A stretch of DNA of 64,000 bases from Ramazzottius varieornatus (Eukaryota; Tardigrada; Eutardigrada; Parachela; Ramazzottiidae). The position numbers were made by a program, and so were the translations under genes. Location: assembly GCA_001949185.1 (NCBI GenBank), contig BDGG01000001.1, positions 760,015 through 824,014 on the forward strand, read 5' to 3'. Each line of letters begins with the position of its first letter. Position 1 is the stretch's first letter. Shown piece by piece: positions 1 to 11,770 of this stretch. A model generated the notes under the pieces. It worked only from the letters and a program-made list of their open reading frames with translations, made no database searches and was not told the DNA's origin.

Positions 1-59
1 CGCAACAAGCAAACTCTTCAAATGGCTTAGGACTGTGGGCCCAATAGGACTGGAGCGTG

Positions 60-500
60 TAGTCAGACCATACCATGTTATTCAATATGGGATACATGAC
101 GTCATGCACAACAGGTGGCAGCACTGTATACTGGGTTCACCGTTGTTAAGGAGGGAGATTAGGCTGTGGCTCTCAAAAAGGTCCCAATGTGGGATTCGTG
201 ACCTAGTAAAATGAGCGTGGTCAATTAGGCATTGGATTAAAAGGGTTTCAATGGGGGAGCTGGTGAGGCTGGGAGTACTTCGGAAATCAATATGGGGACT
301 CTGACGTCACCAAATCGGGTCACCCAATGCAATGTGGGATTTACAGCGCAGCAACGAGGGTTGAAAACAATATGGGATCAGGCTGGAGAGAAAAATGCGG
401 AAGAAAATTCAATATGGGATGATAAAGTGTCTATTGTGGTCGCAAGGTGGCAGGAAATCAATGTGGGATCGCTGGACGGCATACCGCGTCCCACATTGAT
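60..500. repeat. Degenerate ~40-bp tandem repeat (CAATRTGGGA)
   Basis: The ten-base word CAATRTGGGA, or a one-base variant, begins at 83, 185, 288, 330, 368, 410 and 459, with a weaker copy at 249. In the best part the spacing is 38-49 bases, so this is an old minisatellite of roughly 41-base units. An inverted copy at 488-499 pairs with the last forward copy (457-468) to make a short hairpin. No coding function is apparent. Confidence 0.6.
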
Positions 501-587
501 GTCCACGCCACTGCCACTGTATCCAGGTCCGACTTTTCCATGGGGTATCTACCGTCCGTCCAAGAAAACTTAAGTTACGGTTACGCT

Positions 588-1091
588 GGTTCTCATAAAT
601 ATCTGGCCACCCCCTATCTTCATTCCACAATTCTCAACTTCATTCGCTCTGACCCGATTTCTGATAGTTCAAACGCCTCTGTTGAGCCCAATGTCTCATC
701 TTCGCGAGCATCTAACTTGTTTCCGACCCAATGAACGAATCAACTGGATGTGCTCTACGCTGCTTGCGCTACAATGAAGAAATTTTTGCCTTCTCGTGGT
801 CACGTGGTGTAATATATCAATCGATAGCTTGCTGTAACACGTGACCACGAGAAGGCATGTGCTTCTTCGTTGTAGCAGTTGGCTGCGTTCGACAGCACGG
901 CGCCGAAAACGAGGTTGATCTGAGAATTTGTAGGGTACAGTACAGCCCTTCAATTAGCTGATTGGGTCACTCAAAAGTTACTTGCTCGCGAAGATGAAAT
1001 ATTAGGCTCTCCAAAAACGTTCGAAATGTCGAAGTCGGGTGAGCGCGAATGAAGATAGGGGGTGGCCAGATAAATATATGCATAGTGAACC
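588..1091. repeat. Nested foldback (MITE-like) element
   Basis: The outer arms match in inverted orientation: about 588-735 against 955-1091, best around the CTGGCCACCCCCTATCTTCA stretch at 603-622 and its complement near 1052-1071. A second, inner inverted repeat lies at about 770-810 and 840-880, built around CTCGTGGTCACGTG. There is no open reading frame of interest. The structure fits a non-autonomous DNA element or a foldback element with a second one inside. The exact ends and target-site duplication were not resolved. Confidence 0.6.
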
Positions 1092-1255
1092 GATGAGACA
1101 AAATTAATCGAGCCTAACGCGACCAGCCGCAGCGTGGCGCTGCGGCGTCCGGTCGTAATAGAATACGAGGTCCAGTGTATAAAGAGAAGTCTTACTAACT
1201 TTCAAAAAATTCTCAGGTGTCACGGGAAAAGAATGGCGAATAGACTCCAAAAACA

Positions 1256-4200
1256 TCAGTAACTTCGAGGTCTTGTGCGAGTCTGCGGTACTGTAAGAAC
1301 TCCAAGTACCATATGTCCGTTGCTGGGTCGCCGGTCGCATGGGGAGGTCGTCCGTACACGCATAAGCGGGGCTCCTGGTGAGGCATGATTTCCTACCGTT
1401 ATCCGTCTGGTGTTTGCCAATGGTGTCATCGCTACGAAAAGACGGAAAGCTTCGAAAGTCGAATGCTTTTTTGAACTGACGAGAAGTGACATCGTACCCG
1501 CTGCATCATTAACGTTGTGGTACGATTTGGTGCTGTCCCGCCTGGCAATACAGCACTTCGCATGGCCGTCCAGCGTCATGTAGATCACTTTTGCGTACTT
1601 CCTCCTGAATTCCATGGAAAGGTAGACATGGAGCACTGGTGTCAGGAAGCTGTTCAGCGGTAGAATCAAGATGGCGAATATTGAGTGCAAATGATCTGCA
1701 AACGGAAAACCAATATTGAATTCCGGACCAAGAGTTCTCTGAGTCGGACTTACTGTTGATATCGAAAGACGTGAAGGCCAGTATTTTGATCAGAATTAGC
1801 GGCAACCATCCGATCAAGTTGACCGTGATGATGATCCAGAACCTCTTCGCGACAGCCAGATCAGCCCTCACTTCGGGTAAGATTGCCCCTTCCAGCTGCT
1901 TCGCCACGAAAAGTTTAGTCTTCACCACGCAGAAGACCGTGATGGCCAAGGAAGCAAAGTAGACGCCAAAAAATAAGAGGGAGGAGTACCACCAGCCGTG
2001 CAGGAAGGGCTCGTCAAGGTACAGCGGCAGACACATGCCGTTGTTGCCGTAGAAGCTACCGGTCACGTCGTCCCAAATGGGTACTGGGATACCCAGTAGC
2101 ATTAGCATGGTTAGCCAGATGGCACTGATGAGAATAGTGCAACCGCGACTACTGAGATGGCTGTGGGGACTTTGGGTGATGCAGATACAGCGGTCGACCA
2201 CGATGACGCACAGAGTTATCAGTGAGACGAACACGGAGAACGAGGCTACCGAAGCAAAAAACTCAATAATTCAAAACGCACGTATTCAAAATCTTTGGAG
2301 GAGACTGCCGAACAGAAAATTGTCAAAAGTGTTGCAACCAAAAAGAGATTTTATATATTTCGGATCTACGTCTTCAATGTTTCCAACTGCAGTGTTCCCT
2401 ATTTTTCTGCCAATGCGGTAGTAAATTCAATTCACGTTATTGTAAATTAGTTCTGCAGCTCTCCTACGATGATCGGCGGCAGTCTCTAACGATCACTGAA
2501 AAATTAATCGTCGTAACATTATTTACCGAGCATGCCAGCCGCCTGGCATGCAAAGCCATGGAGCCATTCGTACGCGACACGGTGATAATTCTCCCGGTAA
2601 TGAATATCATAAAGGGCAATGATGAGCAAGTAGGCAGCCATTAGCGCATTAGCACCTGAAAACGACAAACAAACTGAGATTAATCGAGCCATTCCGCTAA
2701 CATTCTCTGACGGACCGTACCGAAGACGTTGCACAGTAGCTTGCACATGACATCCATGTCGTGCCGATGAAATCGTGCTGAAGGTACTTCCTCGAACAGG
2801 GGCTCGTTGGCCTGAATACAGCAGCGAGCAAGAAGAACGAAGAGGTTGGCGAGAGGCACAATAGCGATGAGAACCCACATCAGGGTGCGGGTGTGGGTCA
2901 GCTCAATCAGGTTCTCCGAGGAAGAGATCCCGTCAGACTTCGGATAACAATCCACAATATGGGCAGCTACAAAGAGGAAGCTTTGGAACTCATGCTTCAA
3001 GTACAAAGTCAGGGATATTTTACCGTAATAGCAGTAGTGAAACTTTGAGAATATCCTGTGAAGAGATAATTGTAGAAAAAAATGCCTAAATGACATATTC
3101 CTTCAGCTGACGTACACCAGTGCGTTATTTGGTATGTCGTCAAACATTTCACGGTGGATGTTGGAAATCAATATTCCCGAGAGGTTTCTGGAAACAGATG
3201 AACTTTTGTATCACAGATGCGCAATCTAAAGTCTGTGGCAATAGACAGTCTTACAAACGGTCAAGCCTGTTGAGACCTTTGAAAATGTCCATGGGGAGAC
3301 TTTTGATGCCTGGATTGTGGGACATGTTTCTACGAGCAACAACAGGTGGGAGATCAGACCAACGAGATTATCGTCAGTTCTCTCCAGCTTGATGTACTTA
3401 CAGAAATTGTAGGTTGTGTAGCGGGGCAAACAGTTTTTCCGGAAGTACCATCAAGGAATTATTCGACAGCGACCTGTAAAAGCAGAAAAACCGAATGGCC
3501 GGATGCGCTCTTAGATTGGTATCACGAATATATCGTACAATTCTTCCAGATTTGGCGTCGAGACAAACGTGTCCTCATCGCACCTCTCGATGACATTGTC
3601 AGAAAGGTCGCTGCAGCAGAAAACCGAAACCGTACACGGATCAAAAATCTCCTCGTTTGGGAAAAGCAAGCTTACAGGTACAACAAAGAACTTAGTCCAG
3701 CCAGTTTTGCTTTTGTCAAGGACCGAATAACGTTTTTTTCCAGTTCCCTGCGAATAGATTCGTACTACAAAGGGTAACCTCGGCTAATTTGATCCACAGT
3801 GCCTACACTTACAGATAATAAAGATCTCGTAGCTGGTCGAACATGCCGGGTTCTAAGGAAATTTTGTTGGACTTGAGATCCCTATGAAAAGAAAACGCAA
3901 GTTACTTGACGGCTTTCGACAAGCTCTGAAACTCGGTAATCCAGCACACAGGACTTACAGCCAGCGTAGCTTCGTGTTGTTGAAGCTGTGGGGTTCCCAG
4001 TTTTGAATAACATTGTGACCCAGCCACCTGTAGAACAAACGCATCTGTCTTCTGTCGGTGGCCGACGATGCGATATGATATGGCACAACATGTACCGACT
4101 CACAGGAAACATAGGTTTTTTAGCGGCCAGAAAACTCGAGGATCGATGCGAGACAGTTTGTTCTGGTCCAAATGTCTAGATTCAGAAACAGAACAAAAGC

Positions 4201-5266
4201 TCGAGTTCCCGGCAGGACACATTCCCAGTTTCAGCACCATCCTACGTACAAACGTCGAAGTCTGGATAGTCCGTTGAAGGCACGAACGTTGAGACCAGAG
4301 ATCGAGTTCTGTCGGAAATCCCTACGGAACGCAAAAGCGAAACGTTATGCTCGGGAAATTTCGTTGTCGACCGCGGTTAATTATCTGCACAAAAAAAGGT
4401 ACGTAGTTCTCGTACAGATGTCGCATATTGGGTAACATCCGAAAGGTATCTTCCTGGATAAATTGTATCCGATTATGAACGAACGAGCTGTAAAGAGCAA
4501 ACCGTAGTTTTTTCCCTCGTTGATTCGAGGGATGATCCCATCTTACTAGATTGGGGCTTCGGGATCGGCAGTCTCATTCGTGAAGGTAAAGATCTGCGTC
4601 AGCGACAGGTTGTCACATCGAACCCGGTTGACCATGCACGTACATCTTTTCGGGAATGCCTTCACGACTGAAAAGGGAAGAGCCAAGATTAGATACTCAC
4701 TGAGTTCCAAAATTGAGTATTCTTACAGCACTTTACTCCTTGCTGTCCCACATGGTCCTGGATTACTGTCCCCGGCGGCATCAGTGGTTCTGGCGCCATA
4801 CAACCATCTTCTTTGGACGCATCGGCTATCCGACGAAGGAAATGGCGTCCAAAACCAGAAGTTTTCTCTCCGCAGTATCGAACGTCTTCGTCGTCCCCTT
4901 CTGGACAGTCTTTTATCTCATCGCACCTTTGGCAAGTAGCGCACCATAAACCCATGCTTGATCGGGGAAGACGCTCGATCTTCATCGCCTGGGAAGTTTT
5001 TCCACTATTTACCGGGTAAAGGCAATACGAACTTACCAATAACGTTGGGCAAGACATTTTGAAGACATGGTACAGGGAAATTCGCCGGTTGGACATTGAT
5101 GGTGCTGAAATCTGATCAGTCCTTCCACCGCCATCGCAATGCGAGACCTGACTATTATGACTTGCAGTAGGAAGGAAGTCCACGATGTTCCATGCATATC
5201 CCGCATTTTCCTCGGGTGTTCCAGTAAAACAAAACGTGCAGCGAACGTTCCCACCAGGTCAGTCAA
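1256..5266 (-). CDS. Relaxin-receptor-like LGR (type C leucine-rich repeat GPCR)
   Basis: A G-protein-coupled receptor of the RXFP/LGR type C family, expected at the plasma membrane to bind a relaxin/insulin-like peptide. Eighteen exons join in frame (868 codons from 5266; the Met at 5206 is an alternative start): 5266-5037, 4926-4727, 4667-4547, 4487-4416, 4321-4250, 4175-4104, 4027-3959, 3881-3813, 3747-3676, 3610-3539, 3473-3402, 3329-3255, 3187-3116, 3055-3024, 2966-2721, 2655-2527, 2245-1754, 1695-1256. An LDLa module lies at residues ~58-96 (CPTGEFPC ... CDEIKDCPEGDDED, calcium-site acidic residues present). Next come a Cys-rich LRR cap (CTCMVNRVRC), ten LRRs each on a 69-75-nt phase-2 exon, the hinge motif DGISSSENL, and 7TM from ~455 with NGMCLPL in loop 2 and AKRF at TM6. 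The tail is ~120 residues. Oddities: DRC in place of DRY, and PLNSFLTPVLH where NPxxY is expected. Membership is very likely; ligand and exact start are not known. Confidence 0.9.
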
Positions 5267-5530
5267 ATGATTTCGGCCAGGTTCAGTCTAATGTTATCCT
5301 GATGGTTTCTTACGTTCTGCTTGCAATATTTTTCTATAAGACGGGATATATGCAGCTTCGATAATGACGGTGGTGCTTTCAAAAGAACGAGGTATTTTGT
5401 ATAGCGGAAGCATAATTACCAGTCTAGTAGAACAGTTTGACGCACAATAAAAAGCCAGCGTGACTATAGTGAAGCTGCAACCGGCGTCGATAAATTACGC
5501 TTCACAACATTTCAAACCTTCACATTATGC

Positions 5531-5637
5531 TACAGTATACAAAATGAATTTCGATCGTTAATCACGTGGTCTTATATTATCAATCATAATGACGGGAATC
5601 ACGTGACCACAGGTGGGAATGCATTTTGTACACTGTA
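5531..5637. repeat. Short inverted-repeat element
   Basis: The ends TACAGTATACAAAATG and CATTTTGTACACTGTA are near-perfect inverted copies. Inside, ATCACGTGGT and ATCACGTGACCAC are also inverted around a centre resembling TATTATCAATC. The inner part resembles the core of the foldback at 588-1091 (CACGTGGT...TATATCAATC...CACGTGACCAC), so the two may be related MITEs. It lies upstream of the receptor gene; any regulatory role is speculation. Confidence 0.5.
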
Positions 5638-6081
5638 CAACCTCTTATGAGGACAGCGACATCAAGTTTGCACCATGTGATGTCTGTATGATTTAAGAAT
5701 CATATTCCACTGAACTCTTGATCCGAAGCCGAACGAGAACCATTTCGACATTACTTGAACCAACGCCAAGGAATCCAAATATTAATTCTTACATTATCGA
5801 CGTCACTTCTCTGACAGCCTGATGACAGAAGGGAAAACAAACAGCAAGAATCAAAATATAAAGACCATGATGTAGTGGTTTTCCAAATTTCCACCTTTGA
5901 CCACCAATATTCAAATCGAAACCGGTCAGAAGCATTATTGTATGAGTGAAGCAGTAAACATCCCTGTGACAGTACAACGCTTACGCAAACTATGACGTTA
6001 CAAAGCTTCACCTCTCCAGTCTGCGTCAGGCCATCTAAAAGTCTTTTGAGTTGATCAAATTCTCGGCGTCCTTCCGGATTT

Positions 6082-6517
6082 TCAACCGTTTCTGCGGAAC
6101 AAAAAGATTTTGTGAGTTCTTCTGACTGTGTTTTGACAGACTACACGTTTTATTTGGCAAAACGAATGTGGGCACATGGGTACCATAAATCGGGATTTCT
6201 CATCGCAAGCTAACGGCATTTCATCTGCGTCGTTGAAGCAGTCTTGTGGTGATCCCTGCGGTCTTTTCTTTCCAGCGCCGTATTCGCATAATTTGGCGAT
6301 TGGAAGAGCTGTCAGGATCTTCTTGGAGTCGTCCGTGTAGGGCTTGGTGGGACAGTAAAATACATCAGGTCGAGACTCGTCCAAGACGATATCGCTGTTT
6401 TCCGACATACAAAAAGCCACCTGTCGATGCAAACCATTCTTGATGACATTGGCTGCTTTCCGCAAGATGATTTCCACTCACCGTAATGAGTACTGGAAGG
6501 ACAAGGAACGATTGCAT
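6082..6517 (-). CDS. Small secreted cysteine-rich protein
   Basis: A two-exon prediction: 6517-6482 encodes a hydrophobic leader (MQSFLVLPVLIT) ending at a GTGAGT donor. A 61-bp intron leads to 6420-6082, which opens with VAFCM and runs to a stop. The join is in phase 0 and gives ~124 residues. After the leader there are eight cysteines and several basic stretches, consistent with a secreted, disulphide-bonded protein. I do not recognise the family. The 3' end is uncertain: an alternative final exon with a good reading frame (ENPEGRREFDQLKRLLDG, about 6088-6015) follows a plausible acceptor and could replace the last residues. The gene is on the same strand as the receptor at 1.3-5.3 kb. Confidence 0.45.
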
Positions 6518-6549
6518 CGCAGTAGCCTGGAATGCAAAGGTGCGGAACA

Positions 6550-9330
6550 AAGAAGCTTAATGTTCTGTGATAAAGCCAATCAATCGTTCTTACTGTTTGC
6601 TCCAAAATAATCAACTAACAGCAACGAGGATAAACGGTTAATTGGGCAACGGCTGAAGAAGCTTCCTTGCGCTAAAGGGTTAATACTACGGAATTCCAAG
6701 TACAGAGGTGTAAGCAATGATTTACAGTAGCTTGAACTCGCACTTTACTTCGGCATGGTAGCCGCCGTGAAATGCAACAGGTGTCCGCAGTTAGAGAGCG
6801 ATTCGTCAACAACGCCACCATGCATGAGCAGTCAGTCGAGCTTGATTGAGCAGCATGCATACCCTAAAGCGTTGTTTCCGCTTGCAGTTAAACGACGTTT
6901 CTCATTGTGTCTCATATTCAGAACAATAAAATTTAATATGAAGAAAGTCTTAACCGGATGCGGACAGAAGGCATAAACCGCTGGAAGTTTCAAAATCGTC
7001 GCGCCGTGAATTCATCTACAGTATCTGGCTGCAAGGAACAATCGGGAGAAATACTTCAACCTGTTTGGAAAGAATTTTGTTTTTTAAGGTTATAGGGTTA
7101 GAATTAATGGGTTGATAGTTCCCATGAGGGAGATGTGTTGAGTCTTGATCGTGAACGTCGATTGTCAAATTCTTATTCCCAGCTACGGATGCCGCTACGC
7201 TGTCACTCAGACTATGGCCGACAACCGCAAAAGATCCTCCCGAACGGCGCACGTTAAGGAAAGGTCGAGAAGGCAGTCCTGGGCTTTAGTTGATTGCCCC
7301 GCTGAGCTTCTCCCCATGGCTAAGGACGTCGTGCGTGCGCGCTATTGGTACATAGATGTATCATGTGACCAACTGATCCTCATTATTCGAAATGATAATC
7401 CACACCTGCAAAATGAGGCAGGATACAACAAACAAATACTAAACAGAAATTTCCTGTAACGAAATTTTCCTTCTGCTTTATCACTCAGAGGATTGTGGGT
7501 TCGATCCTTGCAAGTAGCAGATTTTGACGCCTTTAAAATAAGAATGTATTAAAATTCGGTCAAAAACCCCATCTTCTGCGCGGTTGCATAGGCCAAATTC
7601 GCCATTCAGCCACCAGGTTTGTAACGCTGGTACGCCAACGAAGGGAAAGTTAGGAGCAGTGAAACGTTGGGATCAGATGGTTTCGAAAAAGCGGGACTGA
7701 AGTAGGTACGTACGTACATGCGCAAGTCACATCAATGCAGTTTGTACCAATTTTCTGTGGTAGAGTTTCGTGTTTGTCGTCTTTTCCACATAGGCTCCCG
7801 ACCGGGCAGAATCTCACGTATGTCAAGATGTGCCTAAGGCTAAACATGACATAACACGGGCTGTTTTGGTCGAAATCGGAACGGCTAAAACTCTCCCACT
7901 TTCCGAGCGAAAGCTCTTTATTTTGAAAATTAAATTTCCATCGATGGCTCTCCTTGTTTCTATCCTTCATCTCGAACGGTTTATCTTGCTTGTTATGAGC
8001 TCTGCGGCATACTTTTCCACGAGCTCTCCGAATGCCGAAGGCTGTCCGTCTGCTGTAATGTACCCAACAACCATGAATAGTCGACGGAGAGAGTCATCTT
8101 CTTAGCTAGAAAATGTTCTCCTGCTCATATCCCAGCCTACAATGGTCGGATTAAATCCATCTAGATGTCGAACTCTAGCTTGAGACTAGTTCTTAATTCT
8201 ACGAACTGGATGGGGGAAAGGAAATTTGAGGGAAGAAGTTACGCTGGTTCAACTATCAGCCATTTTCCGTCTTCCGGTGGCGCATGGTGTTATCGGAAAA
8301 GCAGACATCAAACTGAACGATGATTATTTTGGGAAAAAATTGTCTGTCACGGCTAAGTTTTAACTTCCATTCTTGGCTGTGAGGAACTTTCGCCTACGTT
8401 TGAGGCTCGAGTTAGCGAAATCTTTCCACCTTTCAGGTCGACACGTCTGTGAAGCAATGTCGTCAAAGCGTGTAGTTCTTCGGTGCGGCGCGTTGTGACG
8501 GTTATCGAATCGAGGCCTAAATTTCACTGCGAACGTGGAACGGTTGAATCTCTGTCCAGTGCTCGTTAGTTGCCTTCTGAACGCCAGCCGATCCTGTCTA
8601 ATTTCGCAACTCCCAACGCCACTTGCAGGACTTGACTGGACAAAGAAGGCATCGTACTTCGTAGTGCTCCAAACTTCGCGTTCGTGTGTGCACCGGTATC
8701 AGAAGTTTGCTGAATGATTGAAGATTGATTTACGAGTATTTGACCAGTTTTCTCGGGCTTACTTTTGACCGGGTCAATCAGTGGAAACGGTCTTGCCCCT
8801 GGAAAATACTAATGTGTAAAACAGCGGGGGAATGGCAATGTTTGGCCTGCATCATAGCTGCTCGATAAATGTGCGAAACGAGGCTCGGGAAAGCTGATTT
8901 TTGGTTGATCGATATATCTTATTAGGTTGATCAAATGTCGGTTGATAGTTTTGCCAAACGATATTCCCACAGAGTACCCTTCCTTGCGCAACAGTTAACG
9001 AGAAAGACGATGACCTTATCCCCAAATCGGAGAAGGGCATAAGGCATTCGGAATTCCGTATGCGGACAGTAGCTACCGCACACACCAAACCGCAACAGCA
9101 CCTCTGAATACAGAGTGCCGTCATCCCATTACCTTGTCTTGTCCTTCGTAAATACCCGCTCATCAGTTGACCAATCTTTGGGTCTTATCGTATGCTTTTC
9201 AATTCAACAAGAAGCTAGCTTGCAGCTGAAGGACAAGTACTGTGACATGACTTAAGGACGGTACGTGGTACGGTCTTTGCAGTCGATGACATCGGTGCGA
9301 ACTAGAAATTTCGTGAACAACATTGTGAGT
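6550..9330. other. No supported gene
   Basis: Open frames here (for example 7214-7459 plus and 7650-7970 minus) show no recognisable domain and no convincing splice partners. A stretch at about 7638-7720 (CGAAGGGAAAGTT ... GTACGTACGTAC) looks like a fragment of the MITE family also seen at 18.7, 31.6 and 38.7 kb. A tRNA B-box-like word (GGGTTCGATCC, about 7498-7508) stands alone with no A box. Confidence 0.4.
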
Positions 9331-9331
9331 G

Positions 9332-9469
9332 TACGAGGTAAAACAAGTGGAGTTGCTTGTCCACAAGGGAAGTAGAGAGAATAAACGCAGCTCCAACTCT
9401 CTCTGCTTCTCTTGTCGACAACTCCGCTATGCGATTTCACGGGGAGAACTCCGCTAGTTTTACCTCGTA
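9332..9469. repeat. Short inverted-repeat element
   Basis: TACGAGGTAAAACAAGTGGAG at the left is mirrored by CTCCGCTAGTTTTACCTCGTA at the right. Inner arms (AGTAGAGAG against CTCTCTGC) pair less well. The ~140-bp length and lack of coding sequence fit a MITE. The minus-strand open frame at 9252-9539 runs through it and is therefore not trusted. Confidence 0.5.
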
Positions 9470-11348
9470 GTCCAAAAGTCTGATCCTCAAGTAAAAAAGC
9501 GCTCTCGAACAGGGCCAGGTATCGCAGATAACGCGCCATTTTAAGTGGAAGCCCGACCCCTGCTCGTCAAGGTTGTATCTGCACTTCCGCTACTGGGATT
9601 TGCCGTAGCAGCTCAATCCAGAGCTTGCTTCACCAGGCGGAGCAGCGGCATTCGCTGACGGTACAGTGTACGCCAGTATGGTCACCCCAATCTGGGCGTT
9701 GGAAGGGTTACCCAATTGAACGCTGACATATTGATAGCTGTAGCCTTCTGATTACTGAATTGCAATCAGCTGTTCATCTACGTCATGCAGGGAAACCACG
9801 CCCAAAAACTCCGCCCAATTTAGGGTGACCATATTGGTGTACACTGTACGTGCGCGAAGCCTCCGTCCGAATTTTTGATACGTAGATCTGCTGTTCACTT
9901 GGCAGTCAATCAAGCATCAATCCAGAGATGTTACGTCATCGAAGCGGACCCGCACGCCAAAGTACGACAATCTTGCTCTTCTTCTCGAATTTTAAGGCAG
10001 CATCCAGTATTATCTCCACCGATACAGTTCATTCTGGATTATTCTGCCATGTCGGTTTGGGGATCAGAGAGTCCGGGATGGCGTAATCCTCTTGTCAGAC
10101 GACGCGGAACAACGAACTAGCGACTGGGCGAAACCTCGAAATTCTTCAAACCGTTGTCCATAAAGTCAGAAACTTTCAAGATTACCCAGCATCACCTGAT
10201 GCAAGCGGCAACATCCGCCGCAACCGTGACACTTGTGGACAGTAGCAAGTCAACGGCGAGCTTTCAAATGTTTTGCCGTTGTCGAACAACTGTAGCCATC
10301 ATTGCGCTGTTGAATTCGGCGTAATTTTTGCCAGGTGCTGCCTGCCGGAGCTATTGCTGCGCGATCCGGGGCCTTTTTTGCTCAGTCCAGTACCATTATT
10401 GCTCGGTGCGGTACAATTGTTGTGCAATGTTACGCAGTGGGTATCTCGTTAGATGTAATCCTGAACACAGGGCGCACTGTTGTGCCACTGTGTCACCCGA
10501 TCGGAGTCTTTCAAAACTTCGACATCTATGATATACGTGATAATATTATAAGCAAAGTGCTGTTTGAACAGGAGTGAAAGTTACAGACAGTCGTCGTACA
10601 AATCTCATCACTGTCTGAACCCATCATGTGGCATTACCAAAGTCCAAAATCAGTCAGACACCAATGAAGCGTGAGTAGGGCGTTAGTTATGTAGGTTTAT
10701 TGGCGATGAATTAGGGCGGTATGGTCGGCCTGTTCGAACGATTAAAGCTTTAAATCGTGACGTTTTGGCCAGTCCAGCTACACACGTCATCAGACTATGG
10801 GCCTAGCAGTACCACTGAGAGAATCATACTCAGACAATGATTGGACCGCACCATTCACAAATACTTTTAGTGCTGAAGAATACTGTAGGTCGGTTCCCGC
10901 CTCGAAAGGTCTGCTGTGTGCACTTAGCGGGGCCCTGTCAAACTGGTGCGACAAGCAGTAAACGATCCATTGTCTGCGGCAGGCAAAACTGCAGCGAAAG
11001 GCTACGGGTCTTCAGAAATTACTTTGACAACGGTTTTGGAAAAATCAAAGTGAACATACCGCGGCGAGAGCAGTGCTTAGTTTCATACCGTTCGTGTGCC
11101 AAGTTTGATAAGCGTACTGAAATCTTCGCGTACGGAAGCTTGTACTGCATAAGTTCTCCTCTGGTGTTACTCCCTACCAAATCGAAACTTTACGTTGCGA
11201 CAGTATCCGAAAACCATGTTGTGGGGACCAGCGCTGTTACTACTGTCAGCGTTTTCGCCGTTTTGTACAGGTTCATCCTGTTTCAAAGCCGTTATTAACG
11301 TCAATGAAGTAAGGAAGTTGTTTCTCGGGGTTTCACGATACACACTTC
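9470..11348. other. No supported gene
   Basis: No domain-bearing reading frame was found. The plus-strand frame 10837-11298 has no recognisable motif. Around 10340-10440 there are loosely repeated TTGCTCRGT/GTACMATTRTTG words, which may be an old simple repeat. Confidence 0.35.
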
Positions 11349-11770
11349 ATGTGGTTAGTCATGGCGCTGGAAATTCACATGTCACAAGCAGCTTCTGCAT
11401 CCTTCATACAGAAGAGGTCGCTTCCTGCCATCTTGGCATCGATCCGTTCTGTACACAACTGGTGCTTGACATCCTGCCTGAAGCTGACGTCGACAGCGAG
11501 GCGATCCTCGCCATTCCAAGTGGAGTCTCCTCATCACAGATGAAGTTCCTGTCCCTGAGCTGCGCAAGCAACAAAGAGCTTGGGATACATCATTCCTCAA
11601 AGACATCCACAAAAACCTCGTCCGTACAGCTTCAGAAAACCCTGAAGCGAGACTTCTTGCAGTTTCAGACACGAACTCGGGTTCATGGCTTTCTAATGTG
11701 AGATGTGACAGTTCAAACGCCCGATTTCAGTTCCGGACGGTACGTGTGCACCCGGGGCTGCTCGCTATGC
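11349..11770 (+). pseudogene. Broken retroelement ORF, 3' end of a reverse transcriptase polyprotein
   Basis: Three frames in turn carry pieces of the C-terminal region that follows the reverse transcriptase in many invertebrate non-LTR-type elements. One frame has RSLPAILASIRSV. A second has a stretch ending DILPEADVDSEAIL. A third has RAWDTSFLKDIHKNLV then ARLLAVSDTNSGSWL and VRVHPGLLAML. The WD..L and ARLLA-S---G-WL patterns are the family hallmarks, recalled rather than searched. The frame changes and a stop near 11777 show a decayed copy. No catalytic YxDD region is visible in the window, so only the 3' part remains. Confidence 0.55.

Noticed and set aside
7480-7525. Possible tRNA or SINE from the B-box-like GGGTTCGATCC
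   Set aside because: No A box within the usual distance and no cloverleaf pairing.
11216-11701. A signal-peptide-like start (MLWGPALLLLSAFSPFC) followed by a long open frame, as a secreted protein
   Set aside because: The downstream part belongs to a retroelement polyprotein relic in shifting frames, so the single open frame is probably fortuitous. The leader-like stretch alone is not enough.
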